From contig CAYYYL010000016.1 in the NCBI GenBank assembly GCA_964475835.1, positions 1 to 60,616 of the forward strand: a stretch of DNA of 60,616 bases, given 5' to 3'. Position numbers and translations under genes: made by a program. Shown here piece after piece: positions 17,274 through 26,560 of the stretch (positions within the stretch are counted from its first letter, which is position 1; each line of letters starts with the position of its first letter). The notes under the pieces were generated by a model that did not search any database, had not been told where the DNA came from, and saw only the letters and a list, made by a program, of their open reading frames with translations. This DNA is from JABDCI01 sp964475835. GTDB taxonomy: Bacteria > Verrucomicrobiota > Verrucomicrobiia > JABWAM01.

Positions 17274-18107
17274 TCAAGGCAATTGATCCTTGGCCTGATC
17301 GAGAAGGCGCCGTTCCTCTCTCGTCAGGCTTTGAATGCCCTGTTCCGCAATTTTATCAAGGATGGGATCGATGCGTTTTTGCATGAATTCCTCATTCATT
17401 CCCGATCGGGGAACCACATGCAGACGGGTGCGGCCCCGACGCCCGAAAAAATCAGGAAGATTGGGAAGCCGGAGGGACCAACCCCGTGCGAGTCCCTTGA
17501 TGAAGAGAAATCCCACGGCCATTCCACTCAAATGCGCGAGGTGGGCGACGTTGGATGTTTGATCCATCAGGAACAGGACGGAGAGGACCACGGTGATGAG
17601 GGCCCAATATTTTGCCAGAAGGGTGATGGGAACCACGAAAAACACCAGGATCGTGATGGGACGATTGGGCCAGAGAGTGGCGAAGGCGATGACGGTCGCA
17701 TAGATCGCTCCTGAGGCGCCCACCATGGGAACGATGGTATTGAGGTTGAAGAGGTACCAGACCAGGCCGCCGAACAAACCGCCGAGCAGGTAGAGTATCA
17801 AAAAGGATTTCGAACCGATTTCGGATTCCACGGCGTTTCCGAAGCAATAGAGGGCGAGCATGTTGAAGAGGAGGTGAAACAGCCCTCCGTGGAGAAACAT
17901 GTAAGTGCCAAACTGCCAGAGATAGCCGTGCTGGATTCCCGGGGCGGAGAGGCTCAGAAAGCCCAAAATTTCCGGTTGCCCGAGGAGCACCAGAATCCGT
18001 TGCAGGAGAAAGATGACGGTATTTACGATAAGGAGGGTGCGGACAACCGGCCTCATGGGGGGCAGACCTCCGATTTCATAGGAAGAGGAATTCCATGCCG
18101 CATGCAT
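17274..18107 (-). CDS. Rhomboid family intramembrane serine protease
   Basis: The 277-residue protein has six hydrophobic segments. The catalytic serine lies in GASGAI (Ser132), the histidine in AHLAHLSG (His192), and the fold marker is FLHGGLFHLLFNMLALY. Rhomboids cleave membrane proteins within the bilayer. A C-terminal tail of about 70 residues is basic, then acidic, and ends REERRLLDQAKDQLP. I chose the ATG at 18107; a TTG at 18143 and an ATG at 18056 are alternatives. It is divergent to purH. Confidence 0.88.
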   Translation of the reverse strand: MHAAWNSSSYEIGGLPPMRPVVRTLLIVNTVIFLLQRILVLLGQPEILGFLSLSAPGIQHGYLWQFGTYMFLHGGLFHLLFNMLALYCFGNAVESEIGSKSFLILYLLGGLFGGLVWYLFNLNTIVPMVGASGAIYATVIAFATLWPNRPITILVFFVVPITLLAKYWALITVVLSVLFLMDQTSNVAHLAHLSGMAVGFLFIKGLARGWSLRLPNLPDFFGRRGRTRLHVVPRSGMNEEFMQKRIDPILDKIAEQGIQSLTREERRLLDQAKDQLP

Positions 18108-18221
18108 ACCTCCCACGGTAGCTTGCAAAGGGATGGTTTTCAATTGAGGAATGGATGGAGAATGTCGAAATCCAATTCGAAGCTTGCGGGGGGGGGCGTG
18201 CTTTGCTTGGTTTTATGTTCC

Positions 18222-19766
18222 ATGAAGATTCAACGCGCTTTGATCTCGGTTTCGGACAAGACGGGTATTGTCGAGTTTGCAAAATCTCTCACCACGCTGG
18301 GGGTTGAAATTTTATCGACAGGGGGCACGGCGAAGGCGCTTCGCGATGCAGGCTTGAAGGTGAAGGATGTGAGCGAGCACACGGGGTTCCCAGAAATGAT
18401 GGACGGTCGTGTCAAAACGCTTCATCCGAAAGTCCATGGAGGGTTGCTTTACATTCGGGGCAATAAGGAGCACGAACGCCAGGCCCAGGAGCATGGAATC
18501 CCTCCCATTGATCTGGTGGTGGTGAATCTTTATCCGTTCGAGGCGACCATCGCGAAGAAGGATTGCAAGTGTGAGGATGCGATTGAGCAAATCGACATCG
18601 GGGGGCCATCCATGCTTCGAAGTGCGGCGAAGAATCACACGAGTGTCACCGTCATTGTGGATCCCGCGGACTATGCGGTGGTTCAGGCTGAGCTTGCCAA
18701 GGGTGGGACCACCACGCTCGCGACGCGGCAGAGGCTTGCAGCCAAGGTATTCGAACATACGGGGCGTTATGACGGGGCGATTTCGGCCTATCTTTTTTCA
18801 CAAATCCGCAAGTCTGATGACAAGACGCTGCCGTCAAATTTTTCCCTTCAGGTGCGCAAGGCCCAGGATCTTCGTTACGGGGAAAATCCCCACCAGCGTG
18901 CCGCCCTCTACGGAGATTTTCACCAGCTTTACGAGCAGCTTCATGGCAAGGAGTTGTCGTACAACAACCTGCTCGATCTCACGGCTGCGGTGGAACTCAT
19001 TGAGGAGTTTTCTGATCCGACGGTGGCGATTTTGAAGCATAACAACCCATGCGGTGTGGGGACGGATGATGTCCTTGCCGAGGCGTGGGAGAAGGCTTTT
19101 GCGACCGATCGACAGGCGCCTTTTGGGGGCATTATCATTGTGAACCGTCCGGTCGACCTCGGGCTTGCCGAAAAAATTGGGGAAATTTTCAGTGAAGTGA
19201 TCATTGCACCCAGTTTTCAACCTGATGCCCGGGCCCTGCTTCAAAAAAAGAAAAACTTGCGCCTGATGGTCCAAAAAGCGGATTCCAAGCTGCCGAAGTC
19301 GGTCTTTGAAATCCGATACTGCCCAGGAGGCCTGCTGGTCCAAGACAAGGATATGCCGGGTGACAGCGAGAAGGATTGGAAGGTGGTCACGAAACGCACT
19401 CCGACAAATCTGGAAATGAAGGCCTTGCGGTTTGCCTGGCGCGTGGTCAAGCATGTGAAATCCAATGCCATCGTCTATGCTTCCAATGATCGCACCATTG
19501 GGGTGGGGGCTGGGCAGATGAGCCGGGTGGATTCGGCGAAGATTTCCGCTTGGAAGGCGAAGGAGGCGGGGTTGAGTCTGGATGGAAGTGTGGTGGGTTC
19601 AGATGCCTTTTTCCCGTTTGCGGATGGCCTTCTTGTGGCTGCCAATGCGGGGGCCACGGCGGTGATTCAGCCGGGGGGATCGGTGAAGGATGCCGAGGTG
19701 ATCGAGGCGGCAAACCAGAACAACCTGGCGATGATCTTTACCGGCCGCCGTCATTTCCGGCATTGA
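18222..19766 (+). CDS. purH: Bifunctional AICAR transformylase/IMP cyclohydrolase
   Basis: The 514-residue enzyme performs the last two steps of IMP synthesis. The N-terminal MGS-like cyclohydrolase domain (about 1-150) has RALISVSDKTGIVEFAK and TGFPEMMDGRVKTLHPKVHG. The transformylase domain has LRYGENPHQRAALYG, LKHNNPCGVGT and SDAFFPFADGL. ATG 18222 starts the family sequence; the open frame extends 116 codons upstream but that part is antisense to the rhomboid gene. Length is normal. Confidence 0.97.
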   Translation: MKIQRALISVSDKTGIVEFAKSLTTLGVEILSTGGTAKALRDAGLKVKDVSEHTGFPEMMDGRVKTLHPKVHGGLLYIRGNKEHERQAQEHGIPPIDLVVVNLYPFEATIAKKDCKCEDAIEQIDIGGPSMLRSAAKNHTSVTVIVDPADYAVVQAELAKGGTTTLATRQRLAAKVFEHTGRYDGAISAYLFSQIRKSDDKTLPSNFSLQVRKAQDLRYGENPHQRAALYGDFHQLYEQLHGKELSYNNLLDLTAAVELIEEFSDPTVAILKHNNPCGVGTDDVLAEAWEKAFATDRQAPFGGIIIVNRPVDLGLAEKIGEIFSEVIIAPSFQPDARALLQKKKNLRLMVQKADSKLPKSVFEIRYCPGGLLVQDKDMPGDSEKDWKVVTKRTPTNLEMKALRFAWRVVKHVKSNAIVYASNDRTIGVGAGQMSRVDSAKISAWKAKEAGLSLDGSVVGSDAFFPFADGLLVAANAGATAVIQPGGSVKDAEVIEAANQNNLAMIFTGRRHFRH

Positions 19767-19782
19767 TGGGAAGTAGAAGGTT

Positions 19783-19909
19783 GGACAGGATAAACAGGAT
19801 TATCAGGATGAGCGGAAATGCGAGGCGCAGCGTCTCCGGAATTTCGGCGCTCCTTTTCTGAATCCTGTCATCCTGCAAATCCTGTCAAATTGCTTTACCC
19901 CTTCGGGGT
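19783..19909. repeat. Inverted AGGAT-type repeats and short hairpin after purH
   Basis: The words GGACAGGATAAACAGGATTA (near 19783) and AATCCTGTCATCCTGCAAAT (near 19861) are loosely complementary and could pair over about 50 bp. A short hairpin ACCCC-ttc-GGGGT follows at 19897-19909. The group lies between purH and rpsU and may end the purH transcript. Confidence 0.55.
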
Positions 19910-19991
19910 GAGCTTCGAAATGTTTCGGATTGACCGTTTTGCAAGGCTTCCGTACGGTACTCGGCCACACATGGAAGGCAGGTGATTTAGA

Positions 19992-20171
19992 TTGTCCGAA
20001 ATACGACTTAAAAAAGGTGAATCCGTTGACAAGGCGCTCCGTCGGTTGAAGCGAAAGCTCGACCGCGAGGGGACGCTCCGCGAGGCTCGAGTGAAGAAGC
20101 ACTATGAGAAGCCCAGCGTGCGTCGCAAACGCAAGGCCAAGGAGGCACGTCAGAATCGCCGCCGTTACTAG
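19992..20171 (+). CDS. rpsU: 30S ribosomal protein S21
   Basis: A 59-residue basic frame reads MSEIRLKKGESVDKALRRLK, then KLDREGTLREARVKKHYEKP and a tail rich in Arg and Lys that ends NRRRY. This matches S21, which binds the 16S platform near the anti-Shine-Dalgarno end. It starts with TTG at 19992, preceded by AGGTGA at 19979-19984, and no ATG is available in frame. The TTG start and small size make it easy to miss. Its neighbours are purH and a TIM-barrel gene. Confidence 0.92.
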   Translation: MSEIRLKKGESVDKALRRLKRKLDREGTLREARVKKHYEKPSVRRKRKAKEARQNRRRY

Positions 20172-20187
20172 TTCGCAGTTTGGTTTT

Positions 20188-20254
20188 AACCACAGAGGGC
20201 ACGGAAGCACAGAGATGCAGTGGATTTCTCTGTGTCTCTGTGTTCTCTGTGGTT
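20188..20254. repeat. Imperfect inverted repeat of the CACAGAG type
   Basis: Arms at 20188-20215 and 20227-20254 resemble AACCACAGAGGGCACGGAAG and its complement TCTCTGTGTTCTCTGTGGTT. Like the element at 27-96, it consists of short purine-rich repeats in mirror orientation. It sits between rpsU and the next gene. Confidence 0.75.
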
Positions 20255-20269
20255 TATCATTTTAAAGCG

Positions 20270-21190
20270 ATGTTCGCTTTCTCTACATGCTGGAATTCCG
20301 ACCGTCATACGGATGGCGAAGCGATGCTGGACGAGATCCGGGAACTGGGGTTTCATCACGTCGAATTAAGTCATGGGATCCGGGTCAGTCTCATTGAGGG
20401 GATTGAACGTGCCCGCAAGAAGGATCCCGGGCTTGTCATCACCAGTCTCCATAACTTTTGTCCCTTGCCGGTCGGAGTTTTTCGTTCGAACCCGAACGTC
20501 TATCTCCTCTCTTCGGATCGTGAATCCGAACGTCAGAAAGCGATCCGACAGACGCTTCACACCCTGGATTTCGCGGCGAATTGGGGGGCGCGGGTGGTGG
20601 TGCTTCATCTGGGTGCGGTACGAATGGGGGACTATACCAAAGATCTCATCCGTTTGATTCGGGACGGAAAGCGGGAAAGCCCGAAATACGCCCGGGTGCT
20701 GGAAAAGGCGATGGCCAAAAGGCGGAGCAAGGGGGGGAAGGCATTTGGGCGAGTGATGCGAAGCTTGGAAGTGTTGATTCCCGAGGCGGCAAACCGTCAG
20801 ATCCAGCTTGGTCTTGAAAGTCGATATCGCCTGGAGGAGATTCCGACCGGGGAGGAATTCGACGAGATTTTCCGGGCATTCGATTCCCCGTGGATTGGAT
20901 ATTGGCACGATGCCGGGCATTGCCAGACGTGGCACAATCTGGGCATCATCGACCACGTGGCGTGGTTGAAGCATTTTGAATCCCGCCTCATCGGGGGGCA
21001 TATGCACGACACGAAATATCCGGATCACGACCATCAACTTCCCGGAGATGGGGATGTGCCTTTTGCAGGACTTTCGGGTCTGAGAAAAAGGGGGATTCTC
21101 AAGGTGTTTGAATTCGAGCCAGGAATGCCGGCGGAAGCGCTCAAGGCACGGTTGCCTGGATTCATGAAGTCTTTTGAGGTCGAGGCATGA
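20270..21190 (+). CDS. Xylose isomerase-like TIM-barrel protein (sugar phosphate isomerase/epimerase family)
   Basis: The 306-residue protein has family metal-site elements in order: HLGAVRMG, GLESRYRLEEIPTGEEF, GYWHDAGHCQ and HMHDTKYPDHDHQLPGDGDV. The early ELGFHHVELSHGI strand is also typical. These proteins isomerise or epimerise sugars with a divalent metal. The substrate is not evident. Start ATG 20270 gives the family N-terminus. Its stop overlaps the start of the next gene by 4 bp (ATGA), so the two are translationally coupled. Confidence 0.85.
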   Translation: MFAFSTCWNSDRHTDGEAMLDEIRELGFHHVELSHGIRVSLIEGIERARKKDPGLVITSLHNFCPLPVGVFRSNPNVYLLSSDRESERQKAIRQTLHTLDFAANWGARVVVLHLGAVRMGDYTKDLIRLIRDGKRESPKYARVLEKAMAKRRSKGGKAFGRVMRSLEVLIPEAANRQIQLGLESRYRLEEIPTGEEFDEIFRAFDSPWIGYWHDAGHCQTWHNLGIIDHVAWLKHFESRLIGGHMHDTKYPDHDHQLPGDGDVPFAGLSGLRKRGILKVFEFEPGMPAEALKARLPGFMKSFEVEA

Positions 21191-22191
21191 AAAAGCATCT
21201 CCTTCTGATCTTGAAACTTGGTATCACGGTTTCGGTGTTGTGGTGGGTGTTTCACAAGCTGGGGGTGGAGGGACGTGCCAATCTTTTGGTGAGTGTCCGG
21301 CATGCGAAACCAGCTGGATTGATCCTGGCGTTTTCCATCTTCGTTCTGACCACCTTCATCGGAATCATCCGCTGGAGAATGTTGCTTCGGACGCAGGGTA
21401 TGGGGATACCCTTCTGGCATCTGGCTTGGATCACAGGAGTGGGTTTGTTTTTCAATTTGTTTCTGATCGGTGCCACGGGTGGGGATTTTTTCAAGGCATG
21501 GTATGTGGCTCGCGCTCAACCTGCCCGGAAGCCCCAGGCGGTGCTCAGCATTTTAGTGGACCGGTTGATCGGCCTGGTGGGCCTCTTTGTTCTCGCAGCT
21601 TGCAGTGTGCTGGCCTATCGACAGGTGCTTTCCGGTCACTCCCAGACGCGAATGGTTGTTCCGTTTGTGCTTGGGGGGTTGGGAATCGTTCTGGTGGTTG
21701 CCCTTGCGAGTACGCAACGCCATCGGATTGTCACCCAGGGATGGTGGCTCTGGATCTGGCATCGTCTCCCGGGAAGAGAGATTTTTCGGAAACTGTCCGA
21801 GTCGTATGATCAATATGGAAGGAGCCCCGGGGTTTTGTTCACAGCCTTCATGCTCTCGATGGGAGTCCATGCGTTGATGGTGGTTGCGGCATGGGCCATT
21901 GGCTGGTCGATCGGCATTGAGGGTCTTGGATTGAAGCACTATTTTGTCTACTGCCCAATCATCAACGCCATCGCAGCCGTTCCTGTAACGGTTGGGGGGT
22001 TGGGCTTGCGCGAGGGGGCGTATCAATTTTTTCTCGCGCTCGAAGGAGTTCATTCCCCTGATGCGACGGCGCTCTCGCTTATTTTTTACGGAAACGGACT
22101 TCTTCTTGGACTTATCTGTGGAGTGGCGTACGTGCTAGGAAAACCGAAGAACACCACAGATCACGCATCTCAAGTCGTCGAAACCCACTGA
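21187..22191 (+). CDS. YbhN/LPG synthase-type integral membrane protein (UPF0104)
   Basis: The 334-residue protein has about eight hydrophobic segments. Its family words are NLFLIGATGGDFFKAWYVAR, LSILVDRLIGLVGLF and the late AAVPVTVGGLGLREGAYQFF. It resembles the membrane half of lysylphosphatidylglycerol synthases, a flippase-like fold, but lacks the aminoacyl-transferase domain. Lipid or glycolipid transport is a guess from family. It overlaps the TIM-barrel gene by 4 bp and runs 22 bp into the convergent phosphate transporter gene. Confidence 0.85.
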   Translation: MKKHLLLILKLGITVSVLWWVFHKLGVEGRANLLVSVRHAKPAGLILAFSIFVLTTFIGIIRWRMLLRTQGMGIPFWHLAWITGVGLFFNLFLIGATGGDFFKAWYVARAQPARKPQAVLSILVDRLIGLVGLFVLAACSVLAYRQVLSGHSQTRMVVPFVLGGLGIVLVVALASTQRHRIVTQGWWLWIWHRLPGREIFRKLSESYDQYGRSPGVLFTAFMLSMGVHALMVVAAWAIGWSIGIEGLGLKHYFVYCPIINAIAAVPVTVGGLGLREGAYQFFLALEGVHSPDATALSLIFYGNGLLLGLICGVAYVLGKPKNTTDHASQVVETH

Positions 22192-23168
22192 ACGAGCATT
22201 TGGGTCAGCATGGCGATCAGGGCCGCAGCTGGAATTGTAAAAATCCAGGCCCAGACAATGCGTGTCGCGACGCGCCAGCGCACGGCGGAATAGCGCTGGG
22301 TGGAACCCACTCCCACGATGGATCCGGTGATCGTGTGCGTGGTGCTTACCGGAATTCCAAAGAGGGATGCCCCAAAAAGGGCGATGGCACCGGCGGTTTC
22401 GGCACAAAATCCACCGAAGGGAGTCAGGCGGGTGATGCGACTGCCCATGGTGTGGACAATGCGCCATCCTCCGAAGGCGGTTCCAAGTGCGATGGCGCCG
22501 CTGCACAGGAGGACAACCCAGAGAGGGATTCCAGAATCCTTCGGGAGAAAACCTCCAGAGACAAGCAGCATGAAGATAATGCCCATCGTTTTCTGGGCAT
22601 CATTGGTCCCATGCCCAAGGCTGTAAAGGGCTGAGGAGACGAGTTGAAGTTTGCGAAAGATATGATCCACCCGGAAAGGGCTTTTCTTGTGAACGATCCA
22701 GGTGAAAATTACAAAGAGGATGGAGGCAAGAATGAAGCCGATGAGCGGTGACAGAAAGATAAAGAGAATGGTTTTTCCGATCCCCGACCAGACCATGACC
22801 TTGAGGCCACCGCTGAAAAATGCAGCACCCACCAGGCCCCCGATCAAGGCATGGGAGGAACTGCTGGGCAGACCGAGATACCACGTGAGCAGGTTCCAAA
22901 TGATGGCCCCCATGAGGGCTGCGAATACAAGTTGAGGCGTGACGATATGGATGTCGATGATTCCCTTGCCGATCGTCTTCGCAACGTGTTCACCGAAAAG
23001 AAGGGGTCCGATCAGATTGAATGCCGCCGCCCAGATCACCGCGAACTGCGGGGAGAGGACGCGGGTCGAAACGACCGTGGCGATGGAGTTGGCGGAGTCG
23101 TGGAATCCGTTGAGGAAGTCGAAGATGAGCGCGACAATGATCAGCGGAACGAGCCAGTGGAGATCCAT
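22170..23168 (-). CDS. pit: Inorganic phosphate transporter, PiT family
   Basis: The 332-residue membrane protein shows the duplicated PiT signature. The first copy reads FDFLNGFHDSANSIATVV and the second TETAGAIALFGASLFGIPVSTTH-like (CAETAGAIALFGASL, then VSTTHTITGSIVG). GLPSSSSHALIGGLVG completes the pattern. It couples phosphate uptake to a cation gradient across the inner membrane. The DUF47 gene lies 16 bp upstream, a standard pairing for low-affinity phosphate transport. Confidence 0.94.
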   Translation of the reverse strand: MDLHWLVPLIIVALIFDFLNGFHDSANSIATVVSTRVLSPQFAVIWAAAFNLIGPLLFGEHVAKTIGKGIIDIHIVTPQLVFAALMGAIIWNLLTWYLGLPSSSSHALIGGLVGAAFFSGGLKVMVWSGIGKTILFIFLSPLIGFILASILFVIFTWIVHKKSPFRVDHIFRKLQLVSSALYSLGHGTNDAQKTMGIIFMLLVSGGFLPKDSGIPLWVVLLCSGAIALGTAFGGWRIVHTMGSRITRLTPFGGFCAETAGAIALFGASLFGIPVSTTHTITGSIVGVGSTQRYSAVRWRVATRIVWAWIFTIPAAALIAMLTQMLVQWVSTT

Positions 23169-23184
23169 GAGGAGGGGAGGGGAA

Positions 23185-23811
23185 TCAGTTCATCTTGACC
23201 GCAATGCCCTGAATCATATTGGCAACCGCCTCGCAACGATCCGACACGATTTCCAGATTCTCGTAAACTTCCTTCATGCGCATCAATTCGATCGGATCTT
23301 TTTCCACATCGAAGAGGTGGCTGATGGCGCGCTTCATGATGATGTCGGATTCATTCTCGAGACGGTGGATTTCCACACAGTGGTCGAGAATCTCGTTGTA
23401 GTTCTTCATGTCCCGCAGGGCATTGATCGCCTTGTGAATGCGGATTGACTGATCGAGGATAATGCGGCTCATCTTTTGCGCATCCTCGGTGGGTTTCTTG
23501 ATGCGGCACATCTCCATGCGCTGAGCGGCTGCCTCGGTATTATCGAGAACGTCGTCGAGGGTGATGACGAGTTTGTGAATGTCTTCGCGATCGAAGGGGG
23601 TGATGAAGGCGCCGTTGAGGCGGTTGATCGCGGTATGAGTCACCCGGTCACAGGCGTGTTCCAGACTTTCGAGTTCCTGCAGTTTCGCTTCCACGTTGGT
23701 ATAGTCTTCGAGGAGGCGTTTGAGGTGTTCCGCTCCTTCAATGACCAGGTTGGCAATCTCTTCAAGAAGACCGTAGAAGTCCTCGTCCTTGGGTAAAAAT
23801 CGATTAAACAT
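23185..23811 (-). CDS. DUF47/PhoU-like phosphate transport accessory protein
   Basis: The 208-residue all-helical protein has the PhoU-like words ELESLEHACDRVTHTAI and EIHRLENESDIIMKRAISHLF with acidic metal-binding clusters (E-x-x-x-D). Such proteins accompany PiT transporters and are thought to tune phosphate uptake. It is the promoter-proximal gene of the pair with pit. The start ATG at 23811 is divergent to the nucleotidyltransferase gene, only about 30 bp away. Confidence 0.9.
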   Translation of the reverse strand: MFNRFLPKDEDFYGLLEEIANLVIEGAEHLKRLLEDYTNVEAKLQELESLEHACDRVTHTAINRLNGAFITPFDREDIHKLVITLDDVLDNTEAAAQRMEMCRIKKPTEDAQKMSRIILDQSIRIHKAINALRDMKNYNEILDHCVEIHRLENESDIIMKRAISHLFDVEKDPIELMRMKEVYENLEIVSDRCEAVANMIQGIAVKMN

Positions 23812-23840
23812 GGGATTTGCATTACATAGATGAAGGTGGG

Positions 23841-25187
23841 ATGAAAAACAACCGTAACATTGATCCGATGAATGCTTCGCGAAACGCCGCCTTCAAGGTG
23901 GTCCATATTCTCCAGAGATCGGGGTATGAGGCTCTCTTTGCGGGTGGGTGTGTCCGGGATATGAAGCTGAAACGGGTTCCGAAGGATTTCGATGTGGCCA
24001 CTTCGGCGACACCGGATGAAGTGGAGGCCCTTTTTCGACGGACGGTGGCGGTTGGAAAGGCGTTTGGAGTGGTGCGGGTGCGTGAGTTGGGTGCCGAGAT
24101 CGAGGTGGCGACCTTTCGTGCGGAGGGAAGGTATCTTGATGGAAGGCGCCCCTCATCCGTCCGGTTTACCTCGGCAGCAGAAGATGCATCGCGTCGGGAT
24201 TTTACCATCAATGGCCTGTTTTTTGATCCCGTGCGCCGGCGGGTGCTGGACTATGTGGGAGGGGAACGGGATTTAAAGCGGGGAGTGATTCGTGCCATTG
24301 GGGTGCCCAAGGCCCGGTTTGAGGAGGATCACCTGCGCCTTCTGAGGTGCGTGAGGTTTGCCGCGCAACTGGGGTTTCGCATCGATTCCGGCACATGGAA
24401 AGCGGTGGTGGCCCTTACGCCAAAAATCCGTTCGGTCAGCGCGGAACGGATTCGTGATGAGCTGACGAAGCTTCTCTGTTCACCCTTTCGCGTGCAGGGC
24501 ATGCGTCTGTTGCAACGGAGTGGGATGTTGAGGGTGGTGTTGCCGGAGGTTGAGCGTATGCGTGGAGTTCAGCAACCCCGACGTTATCATCCGGAGGGGG
24601 ATGTGTTTGTCCACACGCTTCGTGTGCTGGGCGGATTATCCGATCCCGATCCATGTCTGGCATGGGCGGCGCTTCTGCACGATGTGGGCAAGCCCCCGAC
24701 CTTTGAAAAGTCCGTGGTGCGCGGGCACCGGCAGATTCGCTTTCCGGAACATGCGCGTGTGGGGGCGGAGATGGCGGATCGGATTCTGGTGCGGTTGCGT
24801 TTTTCCACGGCAGACCGGGAGGCAATTGTGGGCATGGTGGCCAATCACATGACTTTCAAGGATGTTCAGGCGATGCGACTCTCCACGTTAAAGCGTCTTC
24901 TGGCGCGTCCAACATTCGACCAGGAGCTGAAGCTCCATGAAGCGGATTGTCGGGGATGTCATGGCAAACTCGACAACGTCCGTTTTCTCAAGCGAAAGCG
25001 GAGGGAAATTTCGATCGAAGAGGTTCGTCCTCCGCGATTGATCAATGGCCGGGATCTGCTGGAGATGGGGTTGAAGCCGGGGCCACGGTTCGGAGAAATT
25101 CTGGCGGCCGTGGAGGAGGCTCAGCTCGAGGGATCTGTTCGAACCCGCGAGGAAGCGCTTCGGTTGGCAAGAAAGCGTGCGAACTAG
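23841..25187 (+). CDS. CCA tRNA nucleotidyltransferase / poly(A) polymerase family with HD domain
   Basis: The 448-residue protein has the class II nucleotidyltransferase core GGCVRDMKLKRVPKDFDVAT (GG...DxD). It then has RRDFTINGLFFD, the ERIRDELTKLL segment and an HD phosphohydrolase motif AALLHDVGKPPTF with ANHMTF. The set fits CCA-adding enzymes with a fused HD domain; a poly(A) polymerase cannot be excluded by eye. The start is uncertain: ATG 23841 or 23868. The C-terminal EADCRGCHGKLDNVRFLKRK matches the family tail. Confidence 0.88.
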   Translation: MKNNRNIDPMNASRNAAFKVVHILQRSGYEALFAGGCVRDMKLKRVPKDFDVATSATPDEVEALFRRTVAVGKAFGVVRVRELGAEIEVATFRAEGRYLDGRRPSSVRFTSAAEDASRRDFTINGLFFDPVRRRVLDYVGGERDLKRGVIRAIGVPKARFEEDHLRLLRCVRFAAQLGFRIDSGTWKAVVALTPKIRSVSAERIRDELTKLLCSPFRVQGMRLLQRSGMLRVVLPEVERMRGVQQPRRYHPEGDVFVHTLRVLGGLSDPDPCLAWAALLHDVGKPPTFEKSVVRGHRQIRFPEHARVGAEMADRILVRLRFSTADREAIVGMVANHMTFKDVQAMRLSTLKRLLARPTFDQELKLHEADCRGCHGKLDNVRFLKRKRREISIEEVRPPRLINGRDLLEMGLKPGPRFGEILAAVEEAQLEGSVRTREEALRLARKRAN

Positions 25188-25619
25188 CTCGTGGCCGAAT
25201 TGGTGTAAAGGCCACGACGGAGCGTGGCATTCCGAACGAAGCGAGGAATCTCTGTTGTGGTACAGTTTGAATCATTCCGCGGATTTACAGAATAGCTGGA
25301 ATCTTCCCTCCACCAAGGAAGACGCCATCATTCCCCCTCCTTGAAAGGAGGGGATAGGGGAGGTATTCTCCCACCCCCTCTAACTCCCCCTCAGGCAAGG
25401 GGAGGAAAAACTGTTGTCAGTCTGAGAAGTCCCAAGCCTGCCACCAACCAAGGCCGCGAAGTCAAGGAACGACAAGGAATCTGAAACGTACCATTACCGG
25501 AATCTCCAGAATATAAAACGGGGAATGGGTTCCGTTTGAATGGAAGGGAATTGGGGAATAAAAAACCCGCATCCTTTCGGATGCGGGTTTTTATCAAACC
25601 TTGCGGTTAAGAGATCCGA
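25188..25619. other. 432-bp non-coding stretch with repeats
   Basis: No gene is supported. The first part repeats AACGAAGCGAGGAATCTCT, a relative of the repeat at 54439. At about 25333-25411 there are alternating C-rich and G-rich blocks (CCCCCTCCTTGAAAGGAGGGG and further copies) that can fold on each other. The stretch ends with the terminator at 25561-25592. Confidence 0.7.
25561..25592. terminator. Bidirectional intrinsic terminator
   Basis: A perfect 14-bp stem (25561-25574 and 25579-25592) with a TTTC loop reads AAAAACCCGCATCC on the left arm. It carries As on one side and Ts on the other, so it works in both directions. It ends the outer-membrane protein gene on the minus strand, whose stop is 28 bp away. 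Confidence 0.93.
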
Positions 25620-26489
25620 TTAGAATCCCCAAACGGCCTGGACGTAAACTGCGCCGAGCAGAGGTTCCGCTTTCGTGGTCTTGTTGCGGTTCTCATAGCT
25701 CGCGAAGTCATACGCATAACCGGCACGAACTCCCCATGTCTTGTTGAAGTCGTAGCCAGTGTAGGCGTCGCCCGTGAGATAGTACCAGCGATCCATTCCG
25801 GTGGCTCCGATGTCGCCGCCCACATACCAGCTGCGGGACACATAGAGGCGCTGATCCACGCCGCCGAAGAAGGCGCCGTAGGTCTGGTCATCCTTGAACG
25901 TGTCCGTGCGGGGAGCGAGGGCCACGCCTGCGCTGTTGATGCGGGTTCCGCTGAAGGAGGTTTTGCCATCCAAGAACCAGCCCTTACCACCGATGTAAGG
26001 CTGCAGGCGGTAGGTGTTGTTCTTGATCACATCATAGCCAACCTTGCCTTCGAAGGAGACCACGTCCACGTCCGCGCTGACCGGGGCACCGGCGAGCAAA
26101 CGCTCCGTGCTGCCTTCACGGCTGAGATCTTTCTTGGTGGTGCCGCTGTGGTCATACTTGTCCCACGTCACACCGCCCGCGATGTGAACGCGATTCCAAG
26201 GCTGCCAGTCGGCATCAAATTGAACGCCGGCGCTGGGTTCATCGAGGCCGGTATCGTCCCAAATATCAAAGGGAGTTCCGGTTCCTCCAACTCGAACGTC
26301 GCCCGAGAGGAAGGAAATGCGAGGTCCAACGCGGACTTCGAGTTTGCGATCGGCGGGACCATCGCTGTTGCGCATCTTGACGCTATCGCGGGTCACGGAC
26401 TTGGTTCCACGGAGGCTGTCGTCAGCCTTCGTCACGAGTGAGCTTGCAACAAAAGCAGCAGCCACTCCCAGTAGCATAATCTTTTTCAT
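25620..26489 (-). CDS. Outer-membrane beta-barrel protein
   Basis: The 289-residue protein has a clear signal peptide (MKKIMLLGVAAAFVASSLVTKA), then alternating aromatic strands such as WKxxVHIAGGVTWDKYDHSG-like (RVHIAGGVTWDKYDHSG) and TWGVRAGYAYDFASYENRN. It ends in Phe (YVQAVWGF), the normal signal for barrel insertion. The number of strands and any cargo are unknown. It is a single-gene unit with its own strong promoter and terminator, which suggests high expression. Confidence 0.85.
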   Translation of the reverse strand: MKKIMLLGVAAAFVASSLVTKADDSLRGTKSVTRDSVKMRNSDGPADRKLEVRVGPRISFLSGDVRVGGTGTPFDIWDDTGLDEPSAGVQFDADWQPWNRVHIAGGVTWDKYDHSGTTKKDLSREGSTERLLAGAPVSADVDVVSFEGKVGYDVIKNNTYRLQPYIGGKGWFLDGKTSFSGTRINSAGVALAPRTDTFKDDQTYGAFFGGVDQRLYVSRSWYVGGDIGATGMDRWYYLTGDAYTGYDFNKTWGVRAGYAYDFASYENRNKTTKAEPLLGAVYVQAVWGF

Positions 26490-26560
26490 GTATTTATTTC
26501 TCCTTGATGGGTTTAACGAGGAGCCTGCTTTTGGAGCAGACCGCTTCCCTTATACGCGAG

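Noticed and set aside
16191..17714. 507-residue open frame antisense to rmuC and the rhomboid gene
   Set aside because: Both genes on the minus strand have clear family motifs, and the antisense product resembles nothing.
25333..25411. CRISPR-like array in the C/G-block stretch
   Set aside because: The blocks are short complementary tracts of unequal length with no spacers of constant size, and no cas gene is near.
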